Source: Desulfovibrio cuneatus DSM 11391
Lineage (GTDB): Bacteria > Desulfobacterota > Desulfovibrionia > Desulfovibrionales > Desulfovibrionaceae
Assembly: GCF_000430005.1 (NCBI RefSeq)
Contig: NZ_KE387019.1
Span: 103,151-167,150 of the forward strand
Direction: 5' to 3'
Length of the DNA stretch: 64,000 nucleotides
The notes beneath the pieces are model-generated. The model was given only the letters and a program-made list of their open reading frames with translations, ran no database searches and was not told the origin of the DNA. Positions within the stretch are counted from its first letter, which is position 1, and each line of letters begins with the position of its first letter. Positions 1-8,022 of this stretch are shown here, in pieces. The translations under genes and the position numbers were made by a program.

Positions 1-136
1 TACTACTGAGTGGGGTAATTGTTTCCACTTCTGCCACGTCAAAAATGTCTGTCCCAGAGTTTGCGGTGCCACCAGCTATTCCCACAACAACAGGAAAGTA
101 GGATTCGTCCAGCAGCAAAAACTTTTCGTCTGTCAT
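1..136 (-). CDS. Unidentified protein, N-terminal fragment cut by window edge
   Basis: An open frame begins at an ATG at 136 and runs off the left edge; 45 residues are visible (it begins MTDEKFLLLDESYFPVVVGI and goes on with Gly/Ala-rich sequence). No stop interrupts it, but the ribosome site upstream is weak (TGACCAAG). I do not recognise the family. It lies downstream of the LPS operon terminator on the same strand and so is probably a separate unit. It could also be a chance open frame because only 135 bases are visible. Confidence 0.4.
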   Translation of the reverse strand, partial: MTDEKFLLLDESYFPVVVGIAGGTANSGTDIFDVAEVETITPLSS

Positions 137-168
137 CTTGGTCACAGCTTGTTTCGTTGGCTGACACC

Positions 169-207
169 TAAAAAACACCCACCACCCGCATGCGGGTGGT
201 GGGTGTG
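169..207 (-). terminator. Intrinsic terminator of the LPS operon
   Basis: A perfect 32-base inverted repeat (175-206, centred at 190/191, arms ACACCCACCACCCGCA and its complement) is followed on the minus strand by a run of six T. It sits about 60 bases after the hldD stop codon. Confidence 0.85.
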
Positions 208-267
208 GGCATATGCTCTGTTTGGGCTGTTGCCACAGGCACATCATTTTTACCGTGCTGGTTGTGC

Positions 268-1239
268 TTATTCCAAGTGTGGGCAGGCTGTGGCGAGATA
301 GTTGGTGACATAGTCACGCACGCCGTCTTCCAGGCTTGTCATGGGGGCAGTATAGCCAGCGGCCCGCAAGGTGTGCATGGGGGCTTCTGTAAAGTTCTGG
401 TACTTGCCCAAAAGGTGTTCCGGCATGGGAATAAAATCGATGTTGGCAGGCTTGCCCATGGCAGAGAATACGGCAGTGGCAAGGTCTACCCAGGTGCGGG
501 CCGTGCCCGTGCCCACGTTGAACACCCCCCCGGCGGCGGGGTTTTGCAGCAGCCACCACATAATGTCCACGCAGTCTTTGATATACACAAAATCCCGCAT
601 TTGGCAGCCATCGGCAAAATCCGGGTGGCAGGAGCGGAACAGGCTTACCTTGCCTGTGGCGGCAATGGTGTGAAAACTTTTGTTCACCACGCTGCGCATG
701 TCGCCCTTGTGCTGTTCGTTTGGCCCGTAAACATTGAAAAATTTCAAGCTGGCAAGGTGCGGCAAAAAGCCTTTGCGCTGCGCCCACAGGTCGAACAGGT
801 GCTTGGAATAGCCGTACATATTCAAGGGGCGCAGGGTGTGCAGGTTGGCTGTATCGCTGAACCCTAGCGAGCCGTCACCATAGGTAGAAGCGGAACTGGC
901 GTTGATAAACCGAGCGCCGCGCTCAAAGGCAAAGTGGCACAGGGATTTTGCATATTCCAGATTGTTCTGCATTAAAAAGTCGGCGTCTCGTTCCGTGGTG
1001 GCGGAACAGGCCCCCATGTGGATAATGGCGGTAATGGCACCTTTCAGGCCATCCCCGCGCACTTTTTCAAGAAACTCGGTGCGGTGCATATACGCATTGT
1101 AGCGCAAGGGCACCAGGTTTTTCCACTTTTCGGTGCAGGCCAGGTTATCCACCACAAGAATATCGTCAATACCAAGGGTATTGAGCTTCCATACCATGGC
1201 GCTGCCAATAAAGCCTGCGCCGCCGGTTATAATATACAT
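268..1239 (-). CDS. hldD: ADP-L-glycero-D-manno-heptose 6-epimerase
   Basis: Converts ADP-D-glycero-beta-D-manno-heptose to the L-glycero form, the last step in making the heptose donor for the LPS inner core; a cytoplasmic NADP-dependent short-chain dehydrogenase-type enzyme. Seen in the sequence: nucleotide loop TGGAGFIG at residues 5-12, Ser region SSASTYGDG at 115-123, catalytic YxxxK as Y142-K146, and C-terminal GVFNVGTGTARTW. At 323 residues it matches the usual family length. It is the last gene of a five-gene minus-strand LPS operon and sits 23 bases after the CobD-like gene. Confidence 0.93.
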   Translation of the reverse strand: MYIITGGAGFIGSAMVWKLNTLGIDDILVVDNLACTEKWKNLVPLRYNAYMHRTEFLEKVRGDGLKGAITAIIHMGACSATTERDADFLMQNNLEYAKSLCHFAFERGARFINASSASTYGDGSLGFSDTANLHTLRPLNMYGYSKHLFDLWAQRKGFLPHLASLKFFNVYGPNEQHKGDMRSVVNKSFHTIAATGKVSLFRSCHPDFADGCQMRDFVYIKDCVDIMWWLLQNPAAGGVFNVGTGTARTWVDLATAVFSAMGKPANIDFIPMPEHLLGKYQNFTEAPMHTLRAAGYTAPMTSLEDGVRDYVTNYLATACPHLE

Positions 1240-1262
1240 TTCTCCACTCCGTCGTGTGTTTC

Positions 1263-2351
1263 CTAACGTAAATACAGAAGGGCCTGAATGAGTTTTTCCA
1301 TGCTATCCGCTTCACGCGCAGCTATTCGCACATAGCCATTGGGCATGCCGGGAATGCTGTCGCAGTTGCGCACCAGCATATGCTGGCGCAGCAGGGCTGT
1401 GGTAACGGCCTGGGTATTTGCAGGTTCGCGCAGGCGGGCTGTGACAAAGCTTACCCCTTCCCACACATCTTCCGGGCTGAACAGGGCAAGGCGGCGCAGT
1501 TCACGCCCCAGGTGGGCCACTGCCCCGCGCAGGGTGGGCAGGGTGGCGCGGTAGTCTGCCATGCGGGCCAGGAATGTTTCCCCCATCATCAGGGCAAAGG
1601 GGCTCACTGTCCAGGAAGGGCGCTTTACTTCCAGCCGGGCAATGGCGGGCCTGTCGCCCATAACGTAGCCAAGGCGTATGCCTGGGCAGCAGAAAAACTT
1701 GGTAAAGCTGTGCAGGGTGAACAAGGAAACACCAGGGCGCAGGCAGCGTTTATAGGCCGCATGGCTGTTTTGTTCGTAGGCAGGCTCCCCGGCCAGAAAT
1801 TCCCGGTAGGTGCTGTCAATAAGCACTCTGGGGGCGGCTGTCATTTGCAGCACTTCCGGCATGTTTTCATACACCGTGCCCGCAGGGTTGTTGGGGCTGC
1901 ACAGCACTACAAGGTCGGCGTCCGTGCGCCACAAGGTGCCCAGTTCCGTTGCACCGGGGGCAAAGCCATGTTCGGCCGGGGGGGTGACAATGGTGTAACG
2001 TATGCCCAGGGCCTCACAGGCCGTGATATATTCTGAAAAAGCCGGGCCAACAAACAGGACATGGCTGGGGGCAAGGCGGGAAAGCAGGTACCATATAAGC
2101 TCGGCCGAACCATTGCCCACCAGGACGCGGTCATCTTCCACCCCTTCAAAGGTGGCAAGCTGGGCGCGCAAGGCGCTGGCCCCGCTATCCGGGTAATGTA
2201 AAAAGGGGTAGGGGGTGCGCTCCACCAGTTCCTGGGTAAGGGGGGCAGCAAACATATTCACGTTGCTGCTAAAATCCAGCAAGTGTTCTGGTGCTGTTTT
2301 CAGCTTGCGTGCCAGGGCATACACTTCCCCCCCGTGGCGTTCCCCATGCAT
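1263..2351 (-). CDS. PLP-dependent aminotransferase-fold decarboxylase, CobD-like
   Basis: Class I/II PLP enzyme of 362 residues resembling L-threonine-O-3-phosphate decarboxylase (CobD), which makes aminopropanol phosphate for cobalamin. Visible: N-terminal HGG (6-8), LDFSSNVN (25-32), GNGSAE (79-84), PNNPAG (153-158) and the Schiff-base lysine in SFTKFF (K218), followed by the PGIRLGY arginine motif. The ATG overlaps the stop of the upstream glycosyltransferase (ATGA), so the two are translationally coupled. Its place between a glycosyltransferase and HldD suggests a role in amino-alcohol phosphate decoration of LPS rather than cobalamin; that is inference, and no cob genes are in view. A histidinol-phosphate aminotransferase-like activity is the main alternative. 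Confidence 0.75.
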   Translation of the reverse strand: MHGERHGGEVYALARKLKTAPEHLLDFSSNVNMFAAPLTQELVERTPYPFLHYPDSGASALRAQLATFEGVEDDRVLVGNGSAELIWYLLSRLAPSHVLFVGPAFSEYITACEALGIRYTIVTPPAEHGFAPGATELGTLWRTDADLVVLCSPNNPAGTVYENMPEVLQMTAAPRVLIDSTYREFLAGEPAYEQNSHAAYKRCLRPGVSLFTLHSFTKFFCCPGIRLGYVMGDRPAIARLEVKRPSWTVSPFALMMGETFLARMADYRATLPTLRGAVAHLGRELRRLALFSPEDVWEGVSFVTARLREPANTQAVTTALLRQHMLVRNCDSIPGMPNGYVRIAAREADSMEKLIQALLYLR

Positions 2352-3430
2352 CAGGCAAGCCCGCGTTGGTGTAATGCTTCGGTATAAATGGTTTCCAGGG
2401 TTTGCAGGCGGGTGGCAGGGCTGTAATTTTTGGCCTGCTCCACTGCGGCAGCTTTAAAGCGGATGCGCAAGGGCGAGTCGTGCAACATGCGCACCATGGC
2501 AGCCCCTAATGAGGCAACATCGCCCGCTTCCACGCAAATGCCGCATGTGTCTATAATATCAGGTACTGCCCCCACTTTGGTGCCAATGCAGGGCAGGCCC
2601 ATGCGCACCGCTTCCAGCAGGGTGTTGGGCATGGATTCTGAAAGGGAAGGCAGCACAAAGGTGTCCATGCCGCCAAGCAGGCTGGCCACATCTTCCGTGG
2701 GGGGGATGAGCATTACTTTATCCAGCACGCTCATGGTGCGGCACAATGGTTCCCACAGGGAGGGGTTAATGCCGATAATGGCCAGGCGAGCCTGGGCAAA
2801 CTTGGGCTTAATGGCAACGTATTTGGCAAAGGCGGTAATAAGCTGCTCAATGCCTTTTACCGGGTTGTTGTTGGCAATGCAGCCAAACAAAAAATTATCC
2901 GGGCCAATGCCCATGCTGCGGCGGGCTTCTTCGCGGGGGAGCTTGGGGGTAACGCGTTCATCGGGCACGGCATTGGGCACCACGCGCAACCGCTTGGCGG
3001 AAAGGCCAATGCCGCGCAGCACGCTGGCGCAAATTTCCGAATTCACCACAAAGCGGGCAATGCCGGGGCTCCAGTAAGGGAGCGGGTTTTTAGGGCGGAA
3101 CAACACCCCGCGGTGGGCCACCACCACGGCTTTTTTCCACCACAAAAGGCCCCACCACGCGGCTTTTTTTACCGCAGCGTTATGGAAGGCATGTACCACA
3201 CAGGGGGTGCCGTCTTTGGGCATGGCGGCTTCCAGGCTGGCCTTCCAGGTGTTTTTTTTGCCAAGGCGCACAAAGCCGGTAAACTGGGGGGCAAGTTCAG
3301 GCAGTGGGGAGTTTTGCGGAATGAAAAAGGTCACCACGTGCCCGCGTTCTGCCAGACCCTGGGCAAGGTATAACGCCTGGCGGGCCCCGCCGCTACGGTT
3401 ACTGGCAGAGGTGATAATAAGTATGTTCAT
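2351..3430 (-). CDS. GT4-family (GT-B) glycosyltransferase
   Basis: Likely transfers a sugar from a nucleotide donor to the growing LPS core on the cytoplasmic face of the inner membrane. The 359-residue protein shows the GT-B layout: an N-terminal Rossmann half starting MNILIITSASNRSGGARQAL, a middle VVPNAVPDERV linker, and a C-terminal donor half with the retaining EX7E motif ESMPNTLLEA followed by GLPCIGTKVGAVPDII. The donor sugar cannot be read from sequence. It ends in an ATGA overlap with the CobD-like gene and starts 145 bases after the WaaL stop. Confidence 0.85.
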   Translation of the reverse strand: MNILIITSASNRSGGARQALYLAQGLAERGHVVTFFIPQNSPLPELAPQFTGFVRLGKKNTWKASLEAAMPKDGTPCVVHAFHNAAVKKAAWWGLLWWKKAVVVAHRGVLFRPKNPLPYWSPGIARFVVNSEICASVLRGIGLSAKRLRVVPNAVPDERVTPKLPREEARRSMGIGPDNFLFGCIANNNPVKGIEQLITAFAKYVAIKPKFAQARLAIIGINPSLWEPLCRTMSVLDKVMLIPPTEDVASLLGGMDTFVLPSLSESMPNTLLEAVRMGLPCIGTKVGAVPDIIDTCGICVEAGDVASLGAAMVRMLHDSPLRIRFKAAAVEQAKNYSPATRLQTLETIYTEALHQRGLA

Positions 3431-3575
3431 GGCGAAAAAATACTTTGCCCAAGGGCACTCTTATATGGTGGTGTGCGTTGCGCAGGGTGGGAAAAAGCGC
3501 ACGGTTTTTGCTGCCGTTGCTATAGCACTGTGCTTCTTGTCTGACAAGTGGCAGGGAAATGCTTGCGCTGCGTAT

Positions 3576-4823
3576 TCATGCTCCGTTGGGCAGGCGAGGA
3601 AATTGCCCCTTTACGGGGTGGTTTGCGCCATAGCCCAGTGCCGCAGCGGCAAGTAGCAGTATGTAAGAATCGTTCATGCGCCACAGGGGGTCATCCACCA
3701 GCCCTATACCCAGGTAAAACACCAGCATGGCGGCAACCCAGGCAATGTCTTTTCTGCGCCATGCAGCGCACGTGCCCCAAAGGTAAAACACCAAAAAACC
3801 CGCCGTGCCCAGCGCCCCTGCCTCCACAAGTCTGCCCAGCACAAGGTTGTGTGCGGCTTTTACTGTTTCTTCATGGGAGGGGTATTCTTTTTGCCAGCGG
3901 GCAAGGTTTTCTTCGCGGTATTCCTTATGCAGGCGTTTGTAGCTGTGTATGCCGTTGCCCAGCACAGGCGATTTGGTGAATGCAGCCCACCCTGCTTCCC
4001 AAATGGGCAGGCGTGAAACAAAGGTTTCGTCATTACGCAGGTTAACCACGGCTGAGATGAGCCGTTGGGTGGCAGGGGATTCTTTGGTAAGCCACAGGCC
4101 GCAGGCCAGCACTGCCGCCAGCACGGCCCCCAGCGCCATGAGCTTTCCTTTTTTTTGGGAAGGCAGCGCCAGTAGCAGCACAACAATGCCTGCGGGCAGC
4201 ATAAGCACCAGGGCCCGTGTGTTGCTAAGTACAATAAGCCCGCCACATAACAGGGCAAGCGCCCCGGCCCCGGCAATGGTGCTTTTTTTTGTGGCAGTCA
4301 TGGCCCAGTGCAGGGCAAAATAAAAACCCGTGGCAGCATACAGGGCCAGGCGGGAAGGGTGCACGGCAAACAGTTTCAGCCTGTCACCCTGCATAATGCT
4401 GTCGTGGGCGCCTGCAAGGTAATAGCCCGCGCCCAGCACGGCACTATACACCAGGGCCATAAGCAACGCACCGGCAAACAGGAATTTATGGTGGGGGAAT
4501 ATGCGGCTGGCACACAAGCCAATAAGGACGCATGCCAACCAAAGGCCCACGCGGGGCAGGGCGCGCAGTGTGTCTGCATTGAAAAGGGAACTGGCAATAA
4601 TCACGACCAGAAATACCCCAAAGGCCATGCTTGCCGGGGTAAGCAGAAAGCGCGGGGAAATGCCTTCCTTATATATGGCCCATAAGCCAAAAGCGCAGGT
4701 AATAAGCACTGTTGCTGTGCAGTCTGCCTGCAAGGGGAGCAGGAAAAAAAGCATACACAGGCTGAGGAAGAACAGCTTTGAAGCCATGGGGGCTTGGCGG
4801 AAAAATGAAGAAGAGGCCAGCAT
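3576..4823 (-). CDS. O-antigen ligase (WaaL/Wzy_C family) membrane protein
   Basis: Polytopic inner-membrane protein, probably joining O-antigen or another polymer to lipid A-core on the periplasmic face. I start it at the ATG at 4823 (MLASSSFFRQ), giving 415 residues, the usual WaaL size; a longer upstream extension has no membrane-like sequence and lies within the Stealth gene. About ten hydrophobic segments are visible, with a large periplasmic loop near residues 260-330 containing FVSRLPIWEAGWAAFTKSP and the family-typical GNGIHSYKRL and AHNLVLGRLVEAG. Its start shares a base with the preceding stop (TAATG), showing coupling with the Stealth gene. Confidence 0.82.
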   Translation of the reverse strand: MLASSSFFRQAPMASKLFFLSLCMLFFLLPLQADCTATVLITCAFGLWAIYKEGISPRFLLTPASMAFGVFLVVIIASSLFNADTLRALPRVGLWLACVLIGLCASRIFPHHKFLFAGALLMALVYSAVLGAGYYLAGAHDSIMQGDRLKLFAVHPSRLALYAATGFYFALHWAMTATKKSTIAGAGALALLCGGLIVLSNTRALVLMLPAGIVVLLLALPSQKKGKLMALGAVLAAVLACGLWLTKESPATQRLISAVVNLRNDETFVSRLPIWEAGWAAFTKSPVLGNGIHSYKRLHKEYREENLARWQKEYPSHEETVKAAHNLVLGRLVEAGALGTAGFLVFYLWGTCAAWRRKDIAWVAAMLVFYLGIGLVDDPLWRMNDSYILLLAAAALGYGANHPVKGQFPRLPNGA

Positions 4824-5827
4824 TAGCGTATTTCCTTGTGTTCCCAGGGGGAGGCAGTGGGAAAATAGGTGGACAAAAAATGGGCCAGGGAGTTTTTGTC
4901 TTGCTGTTTCGCCCCTGGGGAGTCGTTCAAACAAAAGGTGCGGGGCCGTAGCCAGCGTATGGCCCGCATCTTTTTTTGCACGTTGGCATCCCCAAGGGAG
5001 GCACCAATGTGGGCAATACCCCTTGGGGCGTCTAGCAATTGGTGCACGCCGTTTACAGGGCGCATGGTGCCTGCCCCGGTAAGCAGTGTGTGCAGGGGGT
5101 AAAGCATGGTCATGGTGATGTCTGTTGTCGCGCGAAAGCGCGAATGCAGGGTTTGCTCCACAGCTTCCGGGTAGGCTTGCCATGCGGCTTCTGCCGTGGA
5201 AACCGTCATGGTTTTAGGAAAATGGCGCATGGTGATGGGAAGCGTTTTGCCAAACTTGCCCAGCACTAATTTATGGGAGGCTGCCACCGCCGTAATGTGG
5301 GAATTTTCGTGTGCCCGTTCTAACAGGCGGTGCATGGTTTTTTTGCCGCGCTGCACAGCCCAAATGCGCGGGGTGCCTGCCGGGGTGAAAAAGTCTGTGG
5401 GGCACAGGGCCCTGCCCAGCATAAAATCATCGTTAAAATACAAAAAGTGTTCTGCCAGGCCGGGAATGCGGTGGGCGCACAGCTCTATTGGCCTGTTGCT
5501 GAAAACGGGCAGGGGAATATGGGAGGGGAAAATAGCCTCATGGAACACCAGGTTGGCAGCGCTGGTATTGAGCCATGTGGGGGTTTGCCCTGCAGTAATA
5601 ATATGCACCTTGCGTACCCAGGGGGCATATGCCGCAATGGAGCGCAGGGCAAAGCGCAGTTCCTGGTTGTCTTGGAAGCGTGCCTGTTCCAGTGCTTCTG
5701 CGGCAGGGGCCATGGCAGGAGAGCCCAAAAGGGCGTTGCGCTGGGCAAGCCAGTGGGGGTCGTTGCCGTCTACCCACGTGAACACGGCATCAATGGGAAA
5801 AGAGAGGGGGGAGGTGGGGTGTGCCAT
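4823..5827 (-). CDS. Stealth-family sugar-phosphate transferase
   Basis: Stealth proteins are hexose-1-phosphate transferases of capsule and LPS synthesis. The signature conserved region 1 is at residues 13-22 (DAVFTWVDGN) and region 2 begins near residue 50 with DNQELRFALRSIAAYAPWVRKVHIITAG, then LVFHEAIFP and FNDDFMLG. At 334 residues it is complete. The ATG at 5827 is preceded by a G-poor leader with no strong ribosome site. It is the first gene of the LPS operon and its stop overlaps the WaaL start. A phosphosugar link in this organism's surface glycan is the likely product; the exact sugar is unknown. Confidence 0.85.
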   Translation of the reverse strand: MAHPTSPLSFPIDAVFTWVDGNDPHWLAQRNALLGSPAMAPAAEALEQARFQDNQELRFALRSIAAYAPWVRKVHIITAGQTPTWLNTSAANLVFHEAIFPSHIPLPVFSNRPIELCAHRIPGLAEHFLYFNDDFMLGRALCPTDFFTPAGTPRIWAVQRGKKTMHRLLERAHENSHITAVAASHKLVLGKFGKTLPITMRHFPKTMTVSTAEAAWQAYPEAVEQTLHSRFRATTDITMTMLYPLHTLLTGAGTMRPVNGVHQLLDAPRGIAHIGASLGDANVQKKMRAIRWLRPRTFCLNDSPGAKQQDKNSLAHFLSTYFPTASPWEHKEIR

Positions 5828-6203
5828 GGTGGTTCAGGGGGTTGCGGGTGGCGTTACTATGGATAAACAGGCTGAATAGACGAGTATGGGTAAAAGAGCA
5901 AGGCCTGTGGTGTGTTGCTGTTGGCAAAGGGGGAAGAATTTATGTGGTGCTTGCACAGCAAAACACTCCTGCAACAATGCCCTCAAAATAGCAGAAGACC
6001 AAGGGTGCAGGCGGCACGCCGCACAACCTCCGCCGCAGGAACGCAAGAAAACCGCGGCTTGTGTTCTTGTCTTGTTCTGTGATAGAGAAACACATGAAAG
6101 CACCAGCGGCTTGGTATTTCCTTAGGAAGTACAGATTTTATGGCTTTTGGGAACGCTGAGCGCTTCCACGAAAAACGCTTTTTTGAGGTGAACAATAACA
6201 GCT
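5828..6203. promoter_or_regulatory. Divergent intergenic region
   Basis: About 375 bases between the LPS operon (leftward) and the sigma-54 activator (rightward). No convincing gene on either strand. It must hold both promoters, though I cannot pick convincing -35/-10 pairs. A GGGAACGCTGAGCGCTTCC hairpin-like motif lies at 6149-6167, one of several related motifs in the window. A GAGGTG ribosome site at 6185-6190 serves the rightward gene. Confidence 0.5.
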
Positions 6204-7679
6204 ATGCAAGAAACGCGTATTCTTTTTTTGGCCCCTGCCCATACAGTCACCCGCATCTTTCCCCAAATGAAAGAGGCGGGCATTGAAGTTGGTATAGCGG
6301 AAAATATTAAAGGGGCCTCGGCGTTTATTCGCAAAGGGGTGCCAGCCCTTATTCTTTCGCGCCCCACGCTGCCAGGGTATACCATTGAAGATTTACTTGC
6401 CGTTGGGCAAGAAGACCCTGAATTCCCTTCTGTTATTGTGTTTTCCGAAAGGCCCACCCCGGATGAAGCCACACGTATGCTGGAACTGGGGGCCAAAGAT
6501 TATTGGGTAGAGCCCCTGACCTTTGAAAAAATCAGCGCTGCTATGCCCACCAGCCAGCCCACAGCCCCAGTGCCGGCAAGTACCACCCTTGGGGGGCGCA
6601 GCCCAAAGCCGGAAGTGGCAGGCCCCACCATTGTAGGCACCCACCCTGTTATGCGCCGGGTGTTGGCCCTTGCCCGGCAGGTAGCTAATTCCAAAGCCAC
6701 GGTGCTTATTTCTGGTGAATCCGGCACGGGTAAGGAAATGTTTTCCCGCTACCTGCATGCCCATAGCGACAGAAAAGACAAGCCGTTTATTGCCGTAAAC
6801 TGCGCCGCCCTGCCAGAACACTTGCTGGAAAGTGAATTGTTCGGCCATGAAAAAGGCGCGTTTACCGGGGCGATTGCCCGCAAGTTGGGCAAGTTTGAAA
6901 TGGCTTCTGGCGGCACCTTGCTGCTGGACGAAATTTCTGAAATGGACCTTGGCTTGCAAGCTAAATTGTTGCGTGTATTGCAGGAAGGGGAAATAGACAG
7001 GGTGGGCGGCGCTGAAACCCTGAAGGTGGATGTGCGCGTGCTTGCCACTACTAACCGCAACCTGGAAGGCTGGGTGCAGGATGGCAAGTTCCGCCAGGAT
7101 TTATATTTCCGCCTGAACGTTATTCCCTTGCGCTTGCCTTCTTTGAAAGAACGCGGGGAAGACACCCTGAGCCTTGCCGCCTTTTTTATGGGTATGTATG
7201 TGCGCGAATACAATTTGCCCCCGGTTACCCTTTCGCCGGAAGCCGTTACCTGGGTAACAACCTATGAATGGCCGGGCAACGTGCGTGAATTGCAAAATAT
7301 GATGGAACGTGCCGTGCTGCTGTGTGGTGGTGGCACCATTACCCCTGCCCACTTTTTGCTGGAATCAGACGAGTGGCCCCTGTTTCAGGACCTTGAAGAG
7401 GATGAAGAGGAAGGAAATGGCGCAGCCGGGGCCAACTTTGAAGATGTCCTGCAAGCCCAGGGGCAAACAGCCTTGCCAGGGGCAGCACAGCTTGGGGCCG
7501 CTCTGGCTGGCGGGGTTATTCCGCTGCATGAAATGGAACGCATCATGATCCAGAAGGGGCTGCTGGAAACCAATGGCAACAGAACCCAAGCCGCGGAACT
7601 TTTGGGTATTTCCGTGCGTACATTGCGTAATAAATTAAATGAATACAGGGAAGCTGGAAACCCGTTAGAAGGGGTGTAG
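6204..7679 (+). CDS. Sigma-54-dependent transcriptional activator with degenerate receiver
   Basis: NtrC-type enhancer-binding activator, 491 residues: receiver-like domain (about 5-113), AAA+ domain (about 142-375) and a Fis-type HTH at the C terminus (NRTQAAELLGISVRTLRNKL). Walker A GESGTGKE is at 171-178, the sigma-54 contact loop GAFTGA at 218-223 and Walker B LLLDE near 239-243, so ATPase and sigma-54 contact should work. The receiver lacks every phosphorylation residue: Ser52 stands where the acceptor Asp should be, the N-terminal acidic pair is missing and the KP lysine is Glu. It is probably controlled by something other than phosphorylation. No cognate kinase is adjacent. Target genes are unknown. 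Confidence 0.9.
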   Translation: MQETRILFLAPAHTVTRIFPQMKEAGIEVGIAENIKGASAFIRKGVPALILSRPTLPGYTIEDLLAVGQEDPEFPSVIVFSERPTPDEATRMLELGAKDYWVEPLTFEKISAAMPTSQPTAPVPASTTLGGRSPKPEVAGPTIVGTHPVMRRVLALARQVANSKATVLISGESGTGKEMFSRYLHAHSDRKDKPFIAVNCAALPEHLLESELFGHEKGAFTGAIARKLGKFEMASGGTLLLDEISEMDLGLQAKLLRVLQEGEIDRVGGAETLKVDVRVLATTNRNLEGWVQDGKFRQDLYFRLNVIPLRLPSLKERGEDTLSLAAFFMGMYVREYNLPPVTLSPEAVTWVTTYEWPGNVRELQNMMERAVLLCGGGTITPAHFLLESDEWPLFQDLEEDEEEGNGAAGANFEDVLQAQGQTALPGAAQLGAALAGGVIPLHEMERIMIQKGLLETNGNRTQAAELLGISVRTLRNKLNEYREAGNPLEGV

Positions 7680-7806
7680 CCTGCCCAACTGTGTTTTGGG
7701 TTCCTCGTTCACACGGGGTTCCTTGTAAAAGTAAACTTTGAGAACGCCGCTTCTTAACGTTTACTTGTTTTATTTCACCCTTCCCTGGGCAAAGAGCTGG
7801 TTACAA

Positions 7807-7836
7807 TTGACGGCAGCTAGCTTTCTGTCGTAAAGT
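7807..7836 (+). promoter_or_regulatory. Candidate sigma-70 promoter for ppiD
   Basis: TTGACG (7807-7812) and TAAAGT (7831-7836) are separated by 18 bases and lie about 190 bases before the ppiD start. The intervening leader has no gene. Position and boxes only; no other support. Confidence 0.4.
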
Positions 7837-8022
7837 TCTTTTTTCACGCATTCTCCCTGTTGTGGGGGGGTGCCCCAACTTTGTCTGCACCGGAGTTATT
7901 CTTCATGGGAAACACTGAGCTTCAGCGTTTTCAATGGTGCAGCCTTCTGCTAATTCTGCCACAACGCATACAGGCAGAGTGGTATTTTCACACCAACGTT
8001 GTTCCACCACCGGAGAATGTGC

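Noticed and set aside
934..953. TGGCAC...TTGC as a sigma-54 promoter inside hldD
   Set aside because: GG to GC distance is 12, not 10 bases, and it lies within a coding region.
4824..5183. N-terminal extension of the O-antigen ligase to 535 residues
   Set aside because: The extra 120 residues are basic and low in hydrophobicity, unlike a ligase, and lie wholly within the Stealth gene; the TAATG overlap at 4823 gives a normal-length protein.
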